Positions 1 to 6,283 of a stretch of 6,692 bases of DNA are shown one piece after another. This stretch comes from Candidatus Odyssella thessalonicensis (lineage in GTDB: Bacteria > Pseudomonadota > Alphaproteobacteria > Bin65). The DNA lies in the NCBI GenBank assembly GCA_005240015.1, contig SBBV01000127.1:1-6692 (forward strand). Reading direction: 5' to 3'. The first letter of the stretch is position 1. Every line of letters starts with the position of its first letter. Below the pieces are notes generated by a model. That model saw only the letters and a program-made list of their open reading frames with translations. It was not told the origin of the DNA and ran no database searches. A program made the position numbers and the translations under genes.

Positions 1-12
1 GATTGCGTCAGC

Positions 13-1056
13 ATGACCGTGCAGCGCCTCACCGGTTTCAAAGCCTTGATCTGCGCGCCCAATGCGACCGTAGCCGAGGCGCTGGCGCGCATCGACAAGG
101 CGACGCCGAACCTGTTCCAGATCGTGGTGTCGGGCGAGGGGCGGGTGCTCGGCACGATCACCGACGGCGACATCCGGCGCGCCATGCTGCGCGGCGTGAC
201 GATGACCGACGCGGTCGACAAATGCATGCGCAAGACGCCGCTGCTCGGCCGCACCGGCGAGGAGCTCACCAACCGCGTGCTGGTGCGCCGCGCCTGGTTC
301 CTCCCGGTCGCCGACGAGGCAGGCCGGCTCGACCACGTGCTGATCCAGCGGCGCTTCGAGCGGCCGTTCAACCGCGCGCTGGTCATGGCCGGCGGCTTCG
401 GGCGCCGGCTCGGGAGTCTCACGCGCGAGAAGCCGAAGCCGCTGCTCTCGGTCGGGGGCCGCCCCATCCTCGACCGCGTGCTCGAGCAGCTCGAGGCGGC
501 GGGTATCTCCGCGATCCATCTGGCGCTCCACTACAAGGCCGAGCAGATCCGCGAGTTCGTCGCCCAGCGCCACAACATCGCGACGATCAGCTTCATCGAA
601 GAAATCGAACCGCTCGGCACCGCGGGCGCGCTGGCACAGCTCTCGAACCATATCGACGAGCCGATCCTGGTGGCCAACGGCGACGTGCTGACGCAGGTCG
701 ATTACGGTGCACTGCATGAATTCCACTCGCGCCACGGCTACGACGGCACGATCGCGGTCTCGCGCTACGAGGTGCAGGTGCCGTTCGGCGTCATCCGCCA
801 GACTGCCGAGGGCCTCTTCGCCGGCATCGACGAGAAGCCGCGCATCACGCAGTTCGTCGCGGCCGGCCTCTACTATCTCTCGCCCGAGTTCATCGCGCTC
901 ACGCCGCGCGGCCGTCCGGTGGACATGCCCGAGCTCTTGACGCTCGCCTCGGGCGCGGGCCTCCGCATCGGCCTCTTCCCGGTGCACGAATACTGGAAGG
1001 ACGTCGGCCAGCCCGGCGATCTCGCCGCCGCCGACGAGGATCACAATGGCAAGTAG
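13..1056 (+). CDS. CBS-domain sugar-phosphate nucleotidyltransferase (PtmE-like)
   Basis: This protein (347 aa) probably transfers a nucleotide onto a sugar 1-phosphate to make an activated sugar in the cytoplasm. Residues about 14-112 look like a CBS pair: a TVAEAL helix, then VLGTITDGDIRR at 45-56, a hallmark of CBS domains in this subgroup. From residue 121 a nucleotidyltransferase domain follows: nucleotide-binding loop VMAGGFGRRLGSLTREKPKPLL (124-145), EPLGTAGAL (199-207), metal-binding ANGD with D224, and EYWKDVGQPGDL (326-337) with a second acidic residue, D330. The same CBS-plus-transferase order is known in PtmE, the GlcN-1-phosphate guanylyltransferase of Campylobacter legionaminic acid synthesis. 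The substrate here is an inference. The ATG at 13 puts the CBS start at the usual distance from the N-terminus, but the frame is open to the window edge and no clear ribosome site is visible. It heads the visible part of the operon, 32 bases before the next gene. Confidence 0.9.
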   Translation: MTVQRLTGFKALICAPNATVAEALARIDKATPNLFQIVVSGEGRVLGTITDGDIRRAMLRGVTMTDAVDKCMRKTPLLGRTGEELTNRVLVRRAWFLPVADEAGRLDHVLIQRRFERPFNRALVMAGGFGRRLGSLTREKPKPLLSVGGRPILDRVLEQLEAAGISAIHLALHYKAEQIREFVAQRHNIATISFIEEIEPLGTAGALAQLSNHIDEPILVANGDVLTQVDYGALHEFHSRHGYDGTIAVSRYEVQVPFGVIRQTAEGLFAGIDEKPRITQFVAAGLYYLSPEFIALTPRGRPVDMPELLTLASGAGLRIGLFPVHEYWKDVGQPGDLAAADEDHNGK

Positions 1057-1079
1057 CGCGTTCTTGCCAACCGAAGCGT

Positions 1080-1085
1080 AGGGGA
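1080..1085 (+). promoter_or_regulatory. Possible ribosome binding site for the oxygenase gene
   Basis: A purine-rich AGGGGA lies just before the ATG at 1089 and is the best Shine-Dalgarno-like match in the 32-base spacer. Its spacing to the start (3 bases) is shorter than usual. It supports the ATG at 1089 as the start, but only weakly. Confidence 0.35.
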
Positions 1086-1088
1086 AGC

Positions 1089-1844
1089 ATGCTTAATTTC
1101 GACAAGCTCGAGTTCTTCTACGAACCGTATCCGATCGGCCGCGCGCGCGATGTGGTGGCGCCCGACGTCTACCGCGAGATGATGGCGGCGTTCCCGCCGA
1201 TCGAGCTTTTCAATCACGTGGTCAAGCAGAAGGACGACAAGTACTACCTCAACGAGGTCAAGACCCGCGCCCGCTACCTGGATTGGATCGGCCGCCATGC
1301 GGTATGGAAGGAGTTCCACCGCTGGATCAAGAGCGACGCGTTCCCGCACTACATCTTCGACGCCCTCGCGCGCCACGATCTGAAGCTCGGCATCCCGCGC
1401 CAGGCCCCGAGCCTCTATCGCCAGGCGCGCCAGATCGCGAGCGACTTGAAGCACAAGCGATTTCCGCGGTTCTGGCGCAAGCCCTACACGCGCTTCGAGT
1501 TCTCGGCCCTGGCCGCCGACGGCGGCTTCATCTGCCCGCACACCGACGCGCCCGACAAGATCGTGACGCTCGTGGTCTCGATGGTCGGCGAGGGCGAGTG
1601 GAACACCGCGTGGGGCGGCGGCCTCGAGGTCAATCGCATGAAGGACATGCGGAAATCCTTCAACCACGTGAACCATTTCGTCGGCTTCGACGAGGTCGAG
1701 CCGGTTCGCACCTTCGATTTCGTGCCCAATCAGTGCGTGGTCTTCATCAAGACCTTCAATTCGTTCCATTGCGTCCGGCCCATGCGGCAGGCCGGCTCCA
1801 AGCTGCTGCGCAAGACGCTCACGATCAACATCGAATATGAATGA
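1089..1844 (+). CDS. 2-oxoglutarate/Fe(II)-dependent oxygenase-like protein
   Basis: This is a 251-aa soluble protein with no signal peptide or membrane segment. The C-terminal half carries the jelly-roll iron site of the prolyl-4-hydroxylase-like 2OG-Fe(II) oxygenases. CPHTDAP gives the HxD pair H151/D153. NSFHCVRPM gives the distal H227 after a hydrophobic strand (NQCVVFIKTFNSFH). R241 in the final strand (LLRKTLTINIEYE) is a candidate for binding the 2OG carboxylate. The GGGLEVNR segment (176-183) resembles the conserved GG-L strand of the family. The N-terminal half (1-135) has no motif I recognise. Enzymes of this type hydroxylate or otherwise oxidise small molecules, lipids, sugars or protein side chains using O2. 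In a glycan operon the likely target is a sugar, its acyl group or the lipid carrier, but that is inference. The gene overlaps the methyltransferase by 8 bases, which suggests coupled translation. Confidence 0.78.
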   Translation: MLNFDKLEFFYEPYPIGRARDVVAPDVYREMMAAFPPIELFNHVVKQKDDKYYLNEVKTRARYLDWIGRHAVWKEFHRWIKSDAFPHYIFDALARHDLKLGIPRQAPSLYRQARQIASDLKHKRFPRFWRKPYTRFEFSALAADGGFICPHTDAPDKIVTLVVSMVGEGEWNTAWGGGLEVNRMKDMRKSFNHVNHFVGFDEVEPVRTFDFVPNQCVVFIKTFNSFHCVRPMRQAGSKLLRKTLTINIEYE

Positions 1845-2694
1845 AGCGATCAAGCCGAAGGAGACGTCGTATGGCTATGGCGAGCGCAGCCAGGCCAAGA
1901 TGGCGGCGAAGTATCGCGATCGCGCCAACAACCACTGGGCCCGGCGCATCGCCTTCTGCCAGGAACTCGTGCGCGAGCATGTGCCGCTGAGCAAGACGAA
2001 GGCACCGGCCGACACGGTGCTGGCCGATATCGGCTGCAGCGTCGGCACGTTCGCGATCGAATTCGCCAAGCTCGGCTACCGCGCCTATGGCGTCGATTTC
2101 GATCCGGTGGCGATCCGCTGGGCGCAGCAACTGGCCGCGGAGGAGAAGGTCTCGCCGACGTTCATGCAGATGGACGTGGCCGATTGGGGCGCGCGGGATC
2201 TGCCGAAGATCGACATCGCGATCTGCTTCGACATCTTCGAGCATCTGCACGACGACGAGCTGGGTGCGCTGCTGCAGGGCCTGCGCCGCCAGTTGGCGCC
2301 GGGCGGCCGCGTGGTCTTCTCGACCACGCCGACGCAGTTCAGCTACATGTACAGCGGTGGCTCGCGCAAACTCGCCGTGGTCAGGGCCCTGGTCTATCCG
2401 CTGACTTGGCTCGGCCCCAGGAGCTTCCCGCGCGCGTTCCGGGCGTTCGCCGCGGTCATGGATGCCCTGCTGCTGCTGCTGCGCGGCAAGGACCACCGCG
2501 AGCTGATCAAGCAGGAGAAGCACTGCAATCCGCTCACCCGCGAGCGCCTCGAAGACATTTTCCGCCGCGCGGGGTATCGGTTCGACCACGTCGAGACGCT
2601 CGACCTTCACCCGCTGCCGGGCCGCCATGCGGCGGCGCTGCGCAAGCACGCGATCTGCCACTCGCACATCGTGGGCGTCGCCGGCCCAGCCTAG
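1837..2694 (+). CDS. Class I SAM-dependent methyltransferase
   Basis: This 285-aa protein has the Rossmann-type SAM fold of the Methyltransf_11/UbiE-like group. Motif I is VLADIGCSVGTFAIEF (61-76). D87 in YGVDFD (84-89) is the acidic residue that would bind the SAM ribose. FMQMDVADW (109-117) is the next strand, DIAICFDIFEHLHDD (126-140) the motif around the fourth strand, and LAPGGRVVFSTT (153-164) the post-III motif. A hydrophobic insert with basic flanks (about 181-217, including five consecutive leucines) follows; it could cap the active site or touch a membrane lipid substrate. NPLTRERLEDIFRRAGY (231-247) is a usual C-terminal element of this fold. It most likely methylates a sugar or glycan intermediate; a lipid or quinone target cannot be excluded. 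The start lies inside the end of the oxygenase gene in another frame, and its stop precedes the ABC gene by 9 bases. Confidence 0.88.
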   Translation: MNEAIKPKETSYGYGERSQAKMAAKYRDRANNHWARRIAFCQELVREHVPLSKTKAPADTVLADIGCSVGTFAIEFAKLGYRAYGVDFDPVAIRWAQQLAAEEKVSPTFMQMDVADWGARDLPKIDIAICFDIFEHLHDDELGALLQGLRRQLAPGGRVVFSTTPTQFSYMYSGGSRKLAVVRALVYPLTWLGPRSFPRAFRAFAAVMDALLLLLRGKDHRELIKQEKHCNPLTRERLEDIFRRAGYRFDHVETLDLHPLPGRHAAALRKHAICHSHIVGVAGPA

Positions 2695-2703
2695 CGCCGA
2701 GCC

Positions 2704-4482
2704 TTGTTCTTCAAGATCCTTTCCATCCTGAGCCCGCGCGAGCGGCGCAATGCGCAGCTCGTGCTGCTCACCGCGATCGTCATGGCGGTGATCGAGGTCG
2801 CCGGCATCGGCGCGGTCGCCGCCTTCATCGCGGCGGTGGCGGATCCCAACGTGCTCGCCGGCAATCGCTGGCTCGCCGAGCTGCGCGCGCGCAGCGGGCT
2901 GGAGAGCACGCGCGATTTCCTGCTCGCGGCCGGCCTCGCGCTGTTCGCGGTCTTCCTGTTCCGCAATGCGTTCGGCATCTTCGTGTTGTGGTTCCGGCTG
3001 CGCTTCCTGCACGGCACCAAGCAGGCGATGACCACGCGGCTGCTCGCCTACTACCTGCGCCGCCCCTACGAATACTTCCTCGAGGTCAACAGCGCCACGA
3101 TCGCCAAGAACATCACGATCGAGGTGAACGCGCTCATCAACGGCTGCCTCTTCTCCTGGATCGTGCTCATTTCCGACGTGCTAATGGGGCTGGCGGTCCT
3201 GGCGCTGCTGTTCTGGTACGACCCGGTCTTGACCGCGATCGCCACCGTCTCGGTCGGCGGGCTCGTGGCGCTGATCCCGCTCATCACGCGGCGCAGGCTG
3301 CATCCGCTCGGCGAACGCTACCGCGCGCTGACCGACGGGCTGTTCAAGACCACCAACGAAGCCATCGGCGGCATCAAGGAGATCAAGGTTCTCAACCGCG
3401 AGCCGTTCTTCGTGCGGATGTTCGACCGCATCGCCACGGCCTACGCGCGGGTGACGATCCGCTACATGATGCTGACCGATGCGCCGCGTTATGTGCTCGA
3501 GGTGGTCGTGGTCGGCGGCATCCTGGCCACGGTCCTGGTGGCGCTCTCGACGAGCGCCGACTATGCCGCCTTCGCCGGCACCGTGACCCTCTTCGCCGTC
3601 GCCGCCTATCGGCTGATGCCGCTCGGCCACCGCCTGCTGACCAGCATCGCCGGCCTCCAATTCAATCGCGCAGTCCTCGACGCGCTGGCGGAGGGCCTAC
3701 GGCCGCGGCGCGAGGCGGCGCTCGCGCCGGTGGCCGAGCCTCTGCCCTTCGTACGCGGCGTCCGCTTCCGCGACGTTTCCTTCCGCTACGTCACCGCGCC
3801 GGTGGAGACCATTCGCGCCGTCTCGTTCGACATCGCGTGCAGCGCCTCGGTGGCCTTCGTGGGCCCGACCGGCGTCGGCAAGACCACGATCGTCGACCTG
3901 CTCACGGGATTGCTCGCCCCTTCGCAAGGCGCCATCGATGTCGACGGCATAGCGCTCGACGACGAGACGCGCCGCCGCTGGCAGGCCAATATCGGCTACG
4001 TGCCGCAGCAGGTGTTCCTGCTCGACGACACGATCCGCCGCAACATCGCGGTGGGCGTGCCCGACGCGGAGATCGACGAGGCGGAGCTGAAGCGCGCGGC
4101 GGCGATGGCGCATGTCGAGGAATTCGTCGCCAAGCTGCCGCAGGGCTACGATACGGTCATCGGCGAGCGCGGCATTCGCCTGAGCGGCGGCCAGCGCCAG
4201 CGCATCGGCATCGCCCGCGCGCTCTACCGTCGCGCCAAGCTGCTCGTCCTCGACGAAGCGACGAGCTCGCTCGACGGCATCGCCGAATCGATCATCGAAG
4301 ACGCGATCGCCGAGCTTTCCGGCAAGATCACGGTCGTCATCATCGCGCATCGGCTGACGACGGTCCGGCATTGCGACGTGATCCATCTCATGGAAGGCGG
4401 CCGCATCGTCGCCTCAGGCCGCTATGAAGACCTGATGCGCGACAACGCCACGTTCCGCGCCATGTCGCGCGCCGCCGAATGA
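2704..4482 (+). CDS. ABC exporter half-transporter, PglK-like lipid-linked glycan flippase
   Basis: This is a full-length fused permease-ATPase (592 aa), expected to act as an inner-membrane homodimer. Six membrane segments are visible at about 18-46, 73-103, 148-172, 174-193, 263-281 and 285-304. The ATPase domain (about 350-590) is complete: Walker A GPTGVGKTT (387-395), Q-loop VPQQVFL (433-439), signature LSGGQ (493-497), Walker B LLVLDEAT (513-520), D-loop SSLD (521-524) and switch H549 in IIAHRLTT. The first helix, VIEVAGIGAVAAFIAAVADP (29-48), resembles the matching segment of PglK-type flippases, which move undecaprenyl-diphosphate oligosaccharides across the membrane; this and the operon favour a glycan substrate over a drug or peptide. 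The start is TTG: the frame has a stop at 2692-2694 and no ATG until 2782, and starting there would delete most of helix 1. No clear ribosome site precedes it, so coupling to the methyltransferase is likely. The stop overlaps the next start (ATGA). Confidence 0.9.
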   Translation: MFFKILSILSPRERRNAQLVLLTAIVMAVIEVAGIGAVAAFIAAVADPNVLAGNRWLAELRARSGLESTRDFLLAAGLALFAVFLFRNAFGIFVLWFRLRFLHGTKQAMTTRLLAYYLRRPYEYFLEVNSATIAKNITIEVNALINGCLFSWIVLISDVLMGLAVLALLFWYDPVLTAIATVSVGGLVALIPLITRRRLHPLGERYRALTDGLFKTTNEAIGGIKEIKVLNREPFFVRMFDRIATAYARVTIRYMMLTDAPRYVLEVVVVGGILATVLVALSTSADYAAFAGTVTLFAVAAYRLMPLGHRLLTSIAGLQFNRAVLDALAEGLRPRREAALAPVAEPLPFVRGVRFRDVSFRYVTAPVETIRAVSFDIACSASVAFVGPTGVGKTTIVDLLTGLLAPSQGAIDVDGIALDDETRRRWQANIGYVPQQVFLLDDTIRRNIAVGVPDAEIDEAELKRAAAMAHVEEFVAKLPQGYDTVIGERGIRLSGGQRQRIGIARALYRRAKLLVLDEATSSLDGIAESIIEDAIAELSGKITVVIIAHRLTTVRHCDVIHLMEGGRIVASGRYEDLMRDNATFRAMSRAAE

Positions 4483-5612
4483 GCGCCGCCCGGACAGACA
4501 TCGCCGCGCCGATCTGGGTCGTGGCGACGGCCGCCGACGCGCGGCGCCTTGCGGCCGCTGCGCCGGAGGGCGGAAGCGTGTTGGGGTTGACGCCGGTGGC
4601 GCGTGCCGCGCTGGCCGATGCGGCGCCAATGCCGATTGATCCGCGGCGCAACTTCACCGATTGGGCGCAAGCGCGTGCGGTGGCTGCCGTGCGGCGCGCG
4701 CGCCAGAGGCTCGTTGCCGCAGTCGCTTCGCTGCCCGGGGCCCGCGTGATCCAGCGCGAGATCGCCCTCGATCACTTCCTGCGCGCGGCCTACACCGGGT
4801 ATCGCTTGTGGTTCACCCTCGGCGCCGCCGGTCCCTGGATGGCACCCGAGGGCGCGGGCTGGCGCCGATGCGAAACCCGCGAAGCCGCGTATGCGGCACT
4901 GCTGCGCCACATGCTGGCGCCGCTCGTGGCCGGCCATGAGCGCGTTGCGCGGGCGAAAACGCCGCCGCTCCCCGCCGCCTATCGCCTGCTGCGCAAACTC
5001 GTGCTCCTCGTTGCCTGTCGCAAGCGCATCGCCTTCGTCTCGGGCGCGCGCAAGGGCATGTTCGGCTTGCTCGACGCGATCGCGGCCGAAGCAGCATCCG
5101 CCCGCATCGTCGTCGTCCAGTCGACGGGCGGCGGCTGGCGCGACTATCTCCGGCTCGTGCGCAATGCGTGGCGCGCCTGGCGCGGCGAACGCTTCATCGA
5201 TGTCGCGCTCCTGGCGCCGCCGCGCGAGGACGCGTTGGCAGCGGCAGACCAGCTGATCGAGGCGGTGGGTGACCGCGTGATCGCGACCGCTTTCCGCTTC
5301 TACCGCGCGCTGCTCGCCTATCGCCTGGCGCAGGCGCAACCCGCGCTCGCCGACGCGCGCGAGATCCTCGCCGTCGCATCGCCGCGGCACTATCTCTCGG
5401 CGGACGCGAGCCGGCTGTCCGATTGGGCGTTGGCCGAATCCTGCGGGGATCGCGGTGTCACCCGTTGGGTCTTGAGCCGCAATACGCACGTGCCCGCGGG
5501 GTCGGCCCTGGCCGCGGACGCCTGCGATGGCTATTTCCACGCCCGCCATCCCGAAGGCCTGGTCGACCGATACCTTTTCTGGACGCCCCATGGCGTGGCG
5601 CCCGCGCGTTAG
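4479..5612 (+). CDS. GT-B-like surface polysaccharide protein, N-terminal part (broken frame)
   Basis: This frame (377 aa) starts in an ATGA overlap with the ABC gene. There is no signal peptide. The N-terminal section has a short beta-strand and helix pattern (IWVVATAADARRLAAA, 12-27). A second alpha/beta region begins with RIAFVSGARKGMFGLLDAI (183-201) and continues with ARIVVVQSTGGGW (208-220). The end reads DGYFHARHPEGLVDRYLFWTPHG (350-372), which looks like an uninterrupted domain rather than a natural C-terminus. The protein then stops after six more residues. The sensible continuation lies at once in the next phase (from 5614), so this is probably the first part of a two-domain protein of about 599 aa. 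I do not recognise a named family. By its C-terminal partner and its neighbours it is best described as a glycosyltransferase-like protein of surface polysaccharide synthesis. It could also be a genuine separate subunit translated in tandem. Confidence 0.7.
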   Translation: MSAARTDIAAPIWVVATAADARRLAAAAPEGGSVLGLTPVARAALADAAPMPIDPRRNFTDWAQARAVAAVRRARQRLVAAVASLPGARVIQREIALDHFLRAAYTGYRLWFTLGAAGPWMAPEGAGWRRCETREAAYAALLRHMLAPLVAGHERVARAKTPPLPAAYRLLRKLVLLVACRKRIAFVSGARKGMFGLLDAIAAEAASARIVVVQSTGGGWRDYLRLVRNAWRAWRGERFIDVALLAPPREDALAAADQLIEAVGDRVIATAFRFYRALLAYRLAQAQPALADAREILAVASPRHYLSADASRLSDWALAESCGDRGVTRWVLSRNTHVPAGSALAADACDGYFHARHPEGLVDRYLFWTPHGVAPAR

Positions 5613-5613
5613 C

Positions 5614-6279
5614 ATGGCCCGCGCCGCGATCGGCTCGGTCGCAGCCGTGCCGGTCGCGCCCGCCGCCGCGGGCGGCCCTTCGCCACGGCCGCGGCGGATC
5701 ATCGTTGCCGATACCTACGCCGCCTTCTGGTTCACCCATTCCTGGGCGTTCCAGACTTCGGACGAATACCTGGACGGGCTCGCCGAGCTCATCCACGCGG
5801 TCGAAGCGCTCCCCGATATGACATTGCTGATCCGCGCCAAGGCCAAGCATGAGCTCGATCTTGCCGCCTATCGAAAATTGCTGCCGGCTTCGGCCAAAGT
5901 CGAAATCAAGATTCGCGACGTGCCGTTCCGCGACGATCTCGCCGCATCCGATCTGCTCGTGGCATTCCGCTCGACGACGATCGAGGAGGCGCTGCACGCG
6001 CGCCGGCCGGTGCTGCTGTGGGGCGGAACCGCGCGGTATCGGTATCTGCCCGCGCGCAGCGAGCCGCCGCGTCCCGGCGACCGCGGAGCCCTCTATGCGG
6101 CTGCCTCCGCCGCCGACCTCGCGCGGCTCCTGCCGGCCATTCTCGATCAACACGCCGGAAGGCCGCTCAGCGATGCCGAAATTGCGCCGCACGTCTGGCC
6201 GAACGGCACGCCCGGTATTGCCGATCTGGCGCGGCAGATGCTGAGCGTGCGTACCGGCGCGATGCGGCGGGCGGCCTAG
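5614..6279 (+). CDS. GT-B-like surface polysaccharide protein, C-terminal part
   Basis: This frame encodes 221 aa from the ATG at 5614. In-frame ATGs at 5590 and 5527 would lengthen it but lie inside the preceding gene. After a low-complexity Ala/Pro stretch comes RRIIVADTYAAFWF (27-40), then a Rossmann-like half: EYLDGLAELIHAVEALPDMTLLIRAK (51-76), KVEIKIRDVPFRDDLAASDLLVAF (95-118), RSTTIEEALHARRPVLLWGG (119-138), and a C-terminal helix ending in IADLARQML. The S-T-T-I-E-E-A-L segment followed by a hydrophobic strand is typical of the nucleotide-sugar-binding half of GT-B enzymes such as CDP-glycerol/polysialyl-type and capsule synthesis proteins. Lacking an N-terminal partner domain, it should not work alone as a GT-B enzyme. 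It begins one base after the upstream TAG, so either reinitiation links the two parts or a one-base change split a single gene. The next gene starts 4 bases after its stop. Confidence 0.68.
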   Translation: MARAAIGSVAAVPVAPAAAGGPSPRPRRIIVADTYAAFWFTHSWAFQTSDEYLDGLAELIHAVEALPDMTLLIRAKAKHELDLAAYRKLLPASAKVEIKIRDVPFRDDLAASDLLVAFRSTTIEEALHARRPVLLWGGTARYRYLPARSEPPRPGDRGALYAAASAADLARLLPAILDQHAGRPLSDAEIAPHVWPNGTPGIADLARQMLSVRTGAMRRAA

Positions 6280-6283
6280 CGCA

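Noticed and set aside
1..16. Possible tail of an upstream gene ending in a TGA at 14-16 that overlaps the ATG at 13
   Set aside because: An ATGA overlap would suit this operon, but four codons in the window are not enough to support a gene.
2467..2481. Five tandem CTG units as a possible slippage or phase-variation repeat
   Set aside because: It is a triplet run in frame coding for leucines in a hydrophobic segment. Unit gain or loss would not shift the frame, and leucine codon bias explains it.
1041..3012. Minus-strand frames of 270 codons (1041-1853) and 395 codons (1825-3012)
   Set aside because: They are antisense to the oxygenase, methyltransferase and ABC genes, with low-complexity Arg/Glu/Ala/His composition and no recognisable motif.
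2184..4427. Long + strand frame of 747 codons across the methyltransferase and ABC genes
   Set aside because: It is an out-of-phase shadow: rich in Arg, Ala, Pro and His with no domain motifs, and it covers two genes with clear catalytic motifs in another phase. GC-rich coding DNA commonly leaves such frames open.
4422..5702. Minus-strand frame of 426 codons
   Set aside because: It lies antisense to the GT-B-like frame, has typical shadow composition, no start-site signal and no motifs.
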